Below are positions 1-6,263 of a stretch of DNA of 17,275 nucleotides, piece after piece. The DNA lies in NCBI GenBank assembly GCA_964649745.1, contig CAZYQI010000048.1, forward strand, positions 1 to 17,275, in the 5' to 3' direction. The translations under genes were made by a program, and so were the position numbers. The stretch's first letter is position 1, and each line of letters opens with the position of its first letter. Under the pieces are notes generated by a model. It ran no database searches. It saw only the letters and a list, made by a program, of their open reading frames with translations, and had not been told where the DNA came from. Source of the stretch: CAZEHS01 sp964649745. GTDB taxonomy: Bacteria > Bacillota > Clostridia > Peptostreptococcales > Acidaminobacteraceae.

Positions 1-75
<75 letters not shown>

Positions 76-83
76 ATGTTTTT

Positions 84-159
84 AGGGGTGTAGCTCAGTT
101 GGTAGAGCAGCGGTCTCCAAAACCGCGTGTCGCAGGTTCGAGTCCTGTCTCCCCTGCCA
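84..159 (+). tRNA. tRNA-Trp (CCA)
   Basis: A full 76-nt cloverleaf: anticodon stem GCGGT/ACCGC around CTCCAAA gives anticodon CCA (Trp), the T-arm is GCAGG/CCTGT, the discriminator is G and CCA is encoded. The acceptor stem AGGGGTG/CTCCCCT has one T-T mismatch at the sixth pair (positions 89 and 150); otherwise it is intact. Only 8 nt separate it from the preceding tRNA. Confidence 0.97.
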
Positions 160-182
160 TCTCTTTTCAAGAACAACAATTT

Positions 183-259
183 CGGGGTGTAGCGCAGCTT
201 GGTAGCGCATCTGGTTTGGGACCAGAGGGCCGCAGGTTCGAATCCTGTCACCCCGACCA
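183..259 (+). tRNA. tRNA-Pro (TGG)
   Basis: A 77-nt cloverleaf with acceptor stem CGGGGTG/CACCCCG, anticodon stem TCTGG/CCAGA around TTTGGGA (anticodon TGG, Pro), T-loop TTCGAAT, discriminator A and encoded CCA. It is the third gene of the cluster, 23 nt after tRNA-Trp. Confidence 0.97.
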
Positions 260-273
260 TTTTTACCCTATAT

Positions 274-349
274 GCCCAAGTAGCTCAGTCGGTAGAGCAG
301 TGGACTGAAAATCCACGTGTCGGTGGTTCGATTCCGCCCTTGGGCACCA
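274..349 (+). tRNA. tRNA-Phe (GAA)
   Basis: A 76-nt cloverleaf with acceptor stem GCCCAAG/CTTGGGC, anticodon stem GTGGA/TCCAC around CTGAAAA (anticodon GAA, Phe), discriminator A and encoded CCA. It is the last tRNA of the cluster; a strong hairpin terminator begins two bases after its CCA. Confidence 0.97.
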
Positions 350-350
350 G

Positions 351-385
351 AAAGACCCGTTCTTATAATGAGAACGGGTCTTTTA
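351..385. terminator. Bidirectional intrinsic terminator after tRNA cluster and YprB-like gene
   Basis: A perfect 13-bp inverted repeat (AAAGACCCGTTCT at 351-363, AGAACGGGTCTTT at 371-383) with a 7-nt loop. On the plus strand it ends in a run of four T (TTTTATTGTT) and would stop transcription from the tRNA cluster. On the minus strand the A-rich left arm supplies a shorter T run, so it can also end the nuclease transcript that arrives from 400. It sits between these two convergent units. Confidence 0.92.
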
Positions 386-399
386 TTGTTATCACGTTA

Positions 400-1377
400 C
401 TACGGCTGCATGAGCCTGCATATGCAGGACGATAGATTTTCCGGGATATAACGATGGCCGGAGCGGATAAGCATTTTCAGTTTATCCTGGAGAGACAGCT
501 GGTTGAACGGAGCGGGCATGTAGCCGGGAATCCGGTCGGAATCAATGTACAGGCTTTCCGGCTCGGGATGTGGGAACACAACAACGGGCAAAGAGGCCTC
601 AAGAATTCCTTCCCCAAGCTGCAAGGAAGCACTGCCCGCATAGTTTATAAGCCTCTGGCCGCTTCTATGAGGACGGCTCCCCTTTATTGAAAGAAAACCG
701 TTCTTCAAAGAGGGCCGGTCAACCCAGAAATGATCCGAACCAAGGAGCAGGGAAAGAGGAAGAGACCGAAGGGGAGAGCTCAAAGGCAGCAGGTCATATA
801 GCTGGAGCAGGGGGGCCATGTGCAGGATATCCTCGTAATTGTGTCTGCAGATAGCCATAGCCAGCTGAGGATCCGGGTTATTCAGGTACTGGCGGTACTG
901 TTCCACGCAATCTGCGCCGGACAACGTATCCTTGCGGTGGATACCCAGGTGTTTTTCCATGGTTTTAAGCGTGTGGCGGGGAGAATCAGGAACGGCGGCC
1001 TTGGCCCAATGAAGCAGGTCTACACAGCACTCAGGGGGAATACGACTGGCAATGCCATGATGTTGGAGACGCTGGTTGATATAAGGGATGTCAAAGGCAC
1101 GCCCATTATAGGTGAACAGGGGGATATCCGCCATCATTTGATTCATCAGTGCACAGAGCATCTCCTTTTCCTCGTGAAGATTTTGAGCGAAATATTGATG
1201 CAGTGTACCTCCCTCCGGTCCCAGGATCATCAATCCCACCAGTATGATAGGGTCTTTTCGACGGTTGAGTCCGGTTGTTTCTATATCTAAGAATCCAAGG
1301 GTTTCATGTTCGCAGACAGGCACTAGGCGGCGAAAGCCAAGGAATTCAATCGGAACGCTGGCAGACTGAATCAGCAT
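400..1377 (-). CDS. yprB: RNase H-like DEDD exonuclease, YprB type
   Basis: A predicted nuclease of 325 residues with an RNase H-like (RNase_H_2/DnaQ-fold) domain over roughly residues 25-195. The expected acidic metal ligands are visible: D31 and E33 in FLDIETTGL, D96 in NGRAFD, and D183 in HNYED. This is the DEDD pattern of 3'-5' exonucleases; the actual substrate of YprB-type proteins is not established. The C-terminal 130 residues match nothing I recognise. The start at 1377 was chosen because AAGGGAGATAAC directly precedes it with good spacing. An in-frame ATG at 1500 would add 41 residues, run into the opposite promoter and put basic, unconserved-looking sequence in front of the domain. 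The gene is divergent from the HD-GYP gene and ends against the tRNA terminator. Confidence 0.85.
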   Translation of the reverse strand: MLIQSASVPIEFLGFRRLVPVCEHETLGFLDIETTGLNRRKDPIILVGLMILGPEGGTLHQYFAQNLHEEKEMLCALMNQMMADIPLFTYNGRAFDIPYINQRLQHHGIASRIPPECCVDLLHWAKAAVPDSPRHTLKTMEKHLGIHRKDTLSGADCVEQYRQYLNNPDPQLAMAICRHNYEDILHMAPLLQLYDLLPLSSPLRSLPLSLLLGSDHFWVDRPSLKNGFLSIKGSRPHRSGQRLINYAGSASLQLGEGILEASLPVVVFPHPEPESLYIDSDRIPGYMPAPFNQLSLQDKLKMLIRSGHRYIPENLSSCICRLMQP

Positions 1378-1414
1378 GTTATCTCCCTTCGGGAATATGG
1401 GGCGTTTGGTATAT

Positions 1415-1442
1415 TTTCCAAACATCTTCCGTGTGTTATAAT
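1415..1442 (+). promoter_or_regulatory. Extended -10 promoter for HD-GYP gene
   Basis: A consensus TATAAT at 1437-1442 is preceded by TG one base upstream (TGTTATAAT, extended -10), with a weak -35 TTTCCA at 1415-1420 and a 16-bp spacer. Transcription would begin near 1449, leaving a leader of about 50 nt before the ATG at 1501. This rules against the upstream in-frame ATG at 1441, which overlaps the -10 box. Confidence 0.7.
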
Positions 1443-1500
1443 GGTTTGGCAGGTGTTGCTGGGTACTTGCGGACCGGGTGCGTCGAGGGGTCTGCAACAA

Positions 1501-2562
1501 ATGGAGGAACTTCTTTTGAAGCTGATGCAGCTAAGTGAATGCAAGCCGGGTATGTATCTGGGTGAGGACATCATAAACAGCAATGGAGTCGTGTTTCTTG
1601 GCAGTGGAACCCGATTGACCGACCGGCATCTTGAAAGCCTAGTAAATATCGGCGTGGAAACCGTGTATATTGCCAGCCCTGATCGCTATGAGGAGCTGGA
1701 GAATGACATGATTCTTTTCGACAAACAGCTCAACATGGAGTTCAAGAAAACAATCGACTCCTTTAAAAATGTATATCAAAATGTAAGAATGGGCAACCAG
1801 ATAATCTTAGAGGAGCTGAAAGATAACATAACACCGCTGGTATCCCGAGTGCTGACCAACAATAATATTCTGGGCAATCTCCGCATGATTGAAGTGGCGG
1901 ATGAGTATACATACAAGCATTCGATTAACGTGGGAATGGTTTCTTCCATGATTGGAAAATGGATGGGATATACCCAGAATGAACTGATGGATCTCGCTTT
2001 GGCAGGTATGCTGCACGATATCGGCAAGAGCCGTATTCCTATGGAAATCATCAATAAGCCGGCAAAGCTGACAACTGAAGAGTTCGACCTGATTAAAACC
2101 CATCCTCGGGGGGGATATGAAATCCTTTGTGAATCCAAGGAAGTCAATTTCGATGTCCTTTTCGGAGTTTTGGAGCACCACGAATGGATCAGCGGCGGCG
2201 GATACCCCAATGGAAGCGCCGGAAAGAAGATACACGAGTATGCCAGAGTCGTTGCAGTTGCAGATGTGTTCGACGCCATTACCTCAAATCGATCCTATAA
2301 AAGCAAGGTTTCGCCTTTCAGGGCGGCAGAAATTGTCATGGAGGAAGCCTCGGCCCATCTTGATACGGAGATCGTGCAATTGTTCCTCAGCAGGATATCC
2401 CAGTTCTATGTAGGAAACCGGGTTCAGCTGAATACCGGCGAGGTGGGAGAGATTGTCATGGTCAACCGATATAATCTGACGCGGCCGTTGATTAAGGTCA
2501 AGGAACATTTCTATGATCTGTCTTCGAATTACAGGCTACAAATTGTTGAAGTTCTAAAGTGA
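1501..2562 (+). CDS. HD-GYP domain phosphodiesterase
   Basis: A 353-residue protein with an N-terminal region of about 110 residues (starting with a KPGMYLGEDI segment typical of this family's leader) and an HD-GYP domain at about 130-300. Visible motifs are H140, the H172-D173 pair in MLHDIGKSRIP, H201, HHEWISGGGYP at 226-236 (fits HHExxxGxGYP) and D258 in DVFDAITS. HD-GYP proteins are metal-dependent phosphodiesterases that usually degrade cyclic di-GMP; the substrate here is inferred. I see no signal peptide or membrane segment, so it is cytoplasmic, and no fused receiver or GGDEF domain. The start at 1501 follows GAGGGG by 10 nt and fits the promoter at 1415-1442. A hairpin overlaps the stop codon. 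Confidence 0.9.
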   Translation: MEELLLKLMQLSECKPGMYLGEDIINSNGVVFLGSGTRLTDRHLESLVNIGVETVYIASPDRYEELENDMILFDKQLNMEFKKTIDSFKNVYQNVRMGNQIILEELKDNITPLVSRVLTNNNILGNLRMIEVADEYTYKHSINVGMVSSMIGKWMGYTQNELMDLALAGMLHDIGKSRIPMEIINKPAKLTTEEFDLIKTHPRGGYEILCESKEVNFDVLFGVLEHHEWISGGGYPNGSAGKKIHEYARVVAVADVFDAITSNRSYKSKVSPFRAAEIVMEEASAHLDTEIVQLFLSRISQFYVGNRVQLNTGEVGEIVMVNRYNLTRPLIKVKEHFYDLSSNYRLQIVEVLK

Positions 2563-2581
2563 AGCGGCCCTTGGCCGCTTC
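2561..2581 (+). terminator. Perfect hairpin at stop of HD-GYP gene, weak terminator or processing site
   Basis: GAAGCGGCC (2561-2569) and GGCCGCTTC (2573-2581) form a 9-bp GC-rich stem with a 3-nt loop, beginning inside the TGA stop. No T run follows, only CTTCAATG, so it may only attenuate transcription or stabilise the 3' end. I see no clear promoter between it and the cysteine desulfurase gene, which makes read-through plausible. Confidence 0.5.
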
Positions 2582-2632
2582 TTCAATGAAGCAGCGTCTG
2601 TGCAGCAGTGCACACGGACAGGAGATACAGGT

Positions 2633-3805
2633 ATGATAAACGACTTTTATTGGGACAACAGCGCAACAACAAAGCCGTCAGATGAAGTAATCCAGACGGT
2701 TATGAAAATGCTTTCAGAGAACTATGGGAATCCCAGCTCCCTGCACCGTAAGGGCATTGAGGCGGAACGGGTTCTGAAGGATGCCAGACAGACCGTCGCC
2801 AAGTCCCTTAAGGCTAAGGGAAAAGAGATCTTTTTCACGGCAGGGGGCACAGAGGCCGACAATCTTGCGTTGGCAGGGCTTTTCAATGCCAATTCCAGAC
2901 GGGGAAAGCACATTGTATCCACCATGATTGAGCACCCGGCGGTGCTGAGAACATTGGATCATTTAAAAGCCAACGGTGCCGAAATTACCCTTGTGAAACC
3001 GGCCCCTACGGGAGTTGTTGAAATTGAATCGGTGTTGGATGCAATCCGCCCGGATACAGTGATGGTCAGCATCATGATGGTAAACAACGAAACCGGGGCC
3101 ATCATGGATATCCCAGGCCTCTGCCGCGCAGTTAAGGGAACGGGACAGGATATCCTGTTTCATACCGATGCGGTGCAGGCGTATGGAAAGGTTCCGATAT
3201 CCCTGACAGAGGTCAAGGTCGATGCACTGAGCCTCAGCGGACATAAACTCCATGGCCCCAAGGGCATTGGTGCCCTGTTCATAAGGGAAGGAGTCAAATG
3301 CAAGCCAATTGTGTTTGGCGGGGGGCAGGAAAACAACCTGCGACCCGGTACCGAGAATATGCCGGGGATAGCGGGTCTCGCAGCGGCAGTTCGCGAAGCT
3401 GAACCGGTCGGCTTCATGGAGAAGGCGGTGCCCTTCCGAGCAGCGTTCCTGAAGGGGCTGCAGAGCCGTGGTGTTGAGTTTTCCTTAAACGGAACACTGG
3501 AAAGTGCTGTTCCTTATATCATCAATCTCAGCTTTCCAGGTATCCTTTCGGAGGTTCTCCTTCACGCACTGGAAAGCAAAGGTGTATTTGTATCATCAGG
3601 ATCGGCCTGCTCATCAAAGAAAAAAACCTACTCTACGGTGCTCCAGGCCATGGAGATCCCGGAGGCGCGATTGGAAAGTGCCATACGGTTCAGTTTTTCA
3701 AAAGCAGATTTTGATGGAGAGTGTGAGACCGGGCTTGATATTCTGGCCGAAACAGTAAAGGAAATTGGACAGATCATGAATAGGAGAGAATCATGGAAGC
3801 GTTGA
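2633..3805 (+). CDS. nifS: Cysteine desulfurase, NifS/IscS family
   Basis: A PLP enzyme of 390 residues that takes sulfur from L-cysteine as an enzyme-bound persulfide, leaving alanine. Visible features are WDNSATTKP at the N-terminus, H101 in EHPAV that would stack on PLP, D179 in HTDAVQ, the PLP lysine K205 in SGHKLHGPKG, and the catalytic cysteine C326 in SSGSACSS. The length is normal for the family. The start at 2633 follows AGGAGA by 7 nt; an in-frame ATG at 2600 lacks a site and gives unrelated residues. The gene overlaps thiI by 13 nt, the arrangement known from Bacillus nifZ-thiI, where a dedicated desulfurase feeds ThiI. Its main job is therefore probably tRNA thiolation rather than general Fe-S assembly; no iscU or sufBCD is nearby. 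Confidence 0.95.
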   Translation: MINDFYWDNSATTKPSDEVIQTVMKMLSENYGNPSSLHRKGIEAERVLKDARQTVAKSLKAKGKEIFFTAGGTEADNLALAGLFNANSRRGKHIVSTMIEHPAVLRTLDHLKANGAEITLVKPAPTGVVEIESVLDAIRPDTVMVSIMMVNNETGAIMDIPGLCRAVKGTGQDILFHTDAVQAYGKVPISLTEVKVDALSLSGHKLHGPKGIGALFIREGVKCKPIVFGGGQENNLRPGTENMPGIAGLAAAVREAEPVGFMEKAVPFRAAFLKGLQSRGVEFSLNGTLESAVPYIINLSFPGILSEVLLHALESKGVFVSSGSACSSKKKTYSTVLQAMEIPEARLESAIRFSFSKADFDGECETGLDILAETVKEIGQIMNRRESWKR

Positions 3806-4956
3806 TATTAGTAAGATATGGGGAAATTGCCCTTAAAGGCAACAACAGGCCACAATTCGAAAACATGCTGACCCGAAACATTCAAAGCGTGGTCAAGCCC
3901 CTGGGCGGTAAGGTCGACAAGCGCCATGGAAGGGTGTTGGTATCCTGTGCCATGGAACAATTGGTAGAAGTTCAGGATGAACTCAGCCGAGTGTTCGGCA
4001 TTGTATCCTTTTCTCCGGGGGTTGCAGTGGAGCCCAGGATGGAACAGATACGTGAGGCGGCCCTTGAGCAGCTGCGGCTGACCGTAGAGACCGGGGCGAA
4101 AACCTTCAAGGTGGAATGCCGACGAGCAAACAAAGGCTTTCCGATGAAATCTCCCGAGATCTGTGCTGAAATAGGTGGGGATCTGCTGGAAGCGTTCCCT
4201 CAGCTCACGGTAGATGTACACCATCCGGATACCACTGTAACGGTTGAAATCCGGGAAAAGGCATATGTGTTCACGCAAATCATAAAAGGTGTTGGCGGGA
4301 TGCCCTATAAAAGTGCGGGTAAAGCCATGCTGCTTCTTTCCGGCGGCATAGACAGCCCGGTAGCGGGCTATATGATGGCAAGAAGAGGGGTTCACGTTGA
4401 AGGGATCCATTTCCACAGCTACCCGTTTACCAGTGAAAGAGCCTTGGAAAAGGTGCTGGATCTGGCGCGTAAGCTTACTCTATATACAGGGCATGTGCGT
4501 GTTCACAGCGTGAATCTTCTGGAGGTACAGCGTGCGATCCAGGAGCACTGTCCGGAGGAAGAAATGACAATACTTTCACGGCGATTTATGATGCAGATTG
4601 CCGAGCGGGTAGCACAGGGCCGGGGCTGTCAGGCTCTGATTACCGGCGAAAGCATCGGTCAGGTGGCTTCTCAGACAATGGAGGGGCTTACGGTTACCAA
4701 TAGTGCCGTGGAGATTCCGGTGTTCAGGCCGCTTATTGCTCTGGATAAGGTAGAGATCATTGAAATAGCAAGACGGATTGATACCTTTGATACCTCGATT
4801 CTTCCATTCGAGGACTGCTGCACGGTTTTCCTGCCGGATCGGGTGGTTACGAAGCCCAGGGTCGCCGACATTGAAGCATCGCAGGCACTGCTTGATTCAG
4901 AAGCGCTCATTGCGAGGGCGATTGAAGGAATCAAGGTATACGATCTTCGCAGATGA
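3793..4956 (+). CDS. thiI: tRNA 4-thiouridine synthase ThiI, without rhodanese domain
   Basis: ThiI adenylates U8 of tRNA and installs sulfur to make 4-thiouridine; in some bacteria it also passes sulfur to thiamine biosynthesis. The 387 residues show an N-terminal ferredoxin-like/THUMP region (about 1-165) and a PP-loop ATP pyrophosphatase domain with SGGIDS at 183-188. The chain stops near residue 387 after an EDCCTVF segment (C342, C343). The C-terminal rhodanese domain of the about 480-residue E. coli protein is absent, as is usual in Bacillota, so persulfide must come directly from the partner desulfurase. AGGAG lies 6 nt before the ATG, and the start is inside the end of nifS, which indicates translational coupling. 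Confidence 0.95.
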   Translation: MEALILVRYGEIALKGNNRPQFENMLTRNIQSVVKPLGGKVDKRHGRVLVSCAMEQLVEVQDELSRVFGIVSFSPGVAVEPRMEQIREAALEQLRLTVETGAKTFKVECRRANKGFPMKSPEICAEIGGDLLEAFPQLTVDVHHPDTTVTVEIREKAYVFTQIIKGVGGMPYKSAGKAMLLLSGGIDSPVAGYMMARRGVHVEGIHFHSYPFTSERALEKVLDLARKLTLYTGHVRVHSVNLLEVQRAIQEHCPEEEMTILSRRFMMQIAERVAQGRGCQALITGESIGQVASQTMEGLTVTNSAVEIPVFRPLIALDKVEIIEIARRIDTFDTSILPFEDCCTVFLPDRVVTKPRVADIEASQALLDSEALIARAIEGIKVYDLRR

Positions 4957-4987
4957 TTTCCTGCTGTTGCGTAATTGAAATCTCCAC

Positions 4988-5033
4988 AAAAAAGCGGTCT
5001 CTGGCAGAGTAAAATCTGCTAAGAGGCCGCTTT
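4988..5033 (-). terminator. Intrinsic terminator for telA, may also serve thiI
   Basis: A 12-bp stem (AAAGCGGTCTCT at 4991-5002 against AGAGGCCGCTTT at 5022-5033, one G-U pair) encloses a second 5-bp stem GCAGA/TCTGC. Read on the minus strand the hairpin is followed by six T (4988-4993) and ends the telA transcript. Read on the plus strand it lies 35 nt after the thiI stop but has only three T after it, so termination in that direction is less certain. Confidence 0.85.
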
Positions 5034-5060
5034 ACAGTTCGGGGGCGTTATTGAATACCG

Positions 5061-6161
5061 TTATTTTTTTTGAAAACGTTGCTGAAAGTCATTCTGAAGC
5101 TCTGCAATGCGCCTGCTTCCATCCTCGCGGGCTGCCCGTGCCTGACTTTCAATGGCTTGGGTCTCCTCGATGCCCTGCACGATGGTTTTCCACGCCTCTT
5201 CAAGGATATCTGTCTTGATGGAACTGCTGGAAGACAGCTGCGCAGTGAGCTTAGACTGAGTGGCAGTATTCTGAGCGTTCTTCAGAAGCAGCTCATTGGT
5301 CTTTTCATCCAGAGCAGCCATGGCTTCTGCCTGGACCGCCTGACGTTTAAGGGCGATGGCTTGGGTGATTCCCTGTTTGAATATAGGAATGGTGACAATA
5401 AAAGCGGAATTGATTTTACGAACGAGATTCAGATTTCCCCGTTGAATCATCTTTATCTGCGGCATGCTCTGAAGGGAAACGCTTTTGGCCAGCTCAAGAT
5501 CAAAAACTCGCTGCTCCAGGAGCTCAAGAGCGGATTTCACATTGTCGACATGGATGAATTCCAACTGATCCTGAGATACGGCGGCCTTGCTTTCCAGCTC
5601 GGGAATCATCACGGTTCGAATCTCTTCAGCGGCAGCCTTGCCTGCCAGTATATATTTTTCCAGCTGTTCGTAATAGTCTACGTTCTTTTTGAACATCTCT
5701 TCCAAAGTACCGTTTGTCTGATTGATTTCCTGTTCATATTTCTTGAGCTGGATATAGACAGCATCCACCTCACTGCCCATGCTTTCGTATTTTCCCAGCA
5801 AGGTATCGATGGTTTTCTTGCCGCTGCCGAAAAGTCTCTCAAAGAAACCGGGAGTATCCTGGGTTTCAGAAAAATCTGCAATTTCGAATTTGTCCATAAT
5901 CTTGTTGAGCTGCTTCAAAAGAGTGCCGGAGTCTTCAACATTGACACTCTTGATACTGCGAAGGATCTGGTCCGCAAAGGAGGATATTCCCTTTGCCGTG
6001 TCCTGGCCGAACTGCATGACGCTTTCGGTCTGATTGACGTTGATCTTTTCTTTCAGGGCAATGATTTCAGGTGAATTCTGAAGCTTCACCGCAATTGCGG
6101 TTGTGGTATTTTCAAGATCGAAGTCGTTGTTTTGCGGGGGTTGAATAGTGGATTCACTCAT
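5061..6161 (-). CDS. telA: TelA/KlaA-family toxic anion resistance-type protein
   Basis: A 366-residue soluble, largely helical protein matching the TelA family (PF05816), first described with tellurite resistance but widespread in Bacillota with an unclear cellular role, often tied to envelope stress. Family-like segments include GFFERLFGSGKKTIDTLLGKY (about 104-124), a long helical stretch at about 130-180 likely to form coiled coil, and the central MPQIKMIQRGNLNLVRKI region. I see no membrane helix or signal peptide. The start follows AAAGGAGG by 6 nt. The gene follows the large PBP on the same strand but has its own promoter and terminators on both sides, so it is probably an independent unit. 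Confidence 0.9.
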   Translation of the reverse strand: MSESTIQPPQNNDFDLENTTTAIAVKLQNSPEIIALKEKINVNQTESVMQFGQDTAKGISSFADQILRSIKSVNVEDSGTLLKQLNKIMDKFEIADFSETQDTPGFFERLFGSGKKTIDTLLGKYESMGSEVDAVYIQLKKYEQEINQTNGTLEEMFKKNVDYYEQLEKYILAGKAAAEEIRTVMIPELESKAAVSQDQLEFIHVDNVKSALELLEQRVFDLELAKSVSLQSMPQIKMIQRGNLNLVRKINSAFIVTIPIFKQGITQAIALKRQAVQAEAMAALDEKTNELLLKNAQNTATQSKLTAQLSSSSSIKTDILEEAWKTIVQGIEETQAIESQARAAREDGSRRIAELQNDFQQRFQKK

Positions 6162-6194
6162 GGTAGGCCTCCTTTAAAAATAATTGACACCCTC

Positions 6195-6223
6195 ATTATA
6201 CAGAAAGTTGGAAATAATTACAA
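6195..6223 (-). promoter_or_regulatory. Promoter of telA
   Basis: On the minus strand a perfect TATAAT (plus positions 6195-6200) lies 17 bp from TTGTAA (6218-6223), four of six matches to the -35 consensus. Transcription would start near 6188, about 27 nt before the telA ATG. The -35 box abuts the T run of the PBP terminator. Confidence 0.75.
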
Positions 6224-6254
6224 TAAAAACAGGGCCCGGAAAAGCTCCGGACCC
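6223..6254 (-). terminator. Intrinsic terminator of the class A PBP gene
   Basis: On the minus strand GGGTCCGG, a 7-nt loop and CCGGGCCC form an 8-bp stem with one G-U pair (plus positions 6232-6239 and 6247-6254), followed by TGTTTTTATTG. It starts 10 nt after the PBP stop codon and separates this transcript from telA. Confidence 0.88.
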
Positions 6255-6263
6255 AATGGGTTA

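Noticed and set aside
99..435. Short open frames overlapping the tRNA cluster on both strands
   Set aside because: These are translations of tRNA genes (the GSSPVSP or RRFESCHP-like peptides are well-known artefacts of tRNA sequence).
1441..1500. Upstream in-frame ATG at 1441 as start of the HD-GYP gene
   Set aside because: It overlaps the TATAAT of the promoter at 1437-1442, so the transcript would begin after it, and the added 20 residues do not look like the family.
2582..2632. Possible TPP or other riboswitch ahead of nifS-thiI
   Set aside because: Only about 50 bases with one small hairpin are available. The conserved TPP core elements are absent and the space is too short.
5070..6074. 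A 334-codon open frame on the plus strand opposite telA
   Set aside because: It mirrors the telA frame almost exactly, has no recognisable domain and no promoter, and starts close to the telA stop. The TelA reading has a strong AAAGGAGG site.
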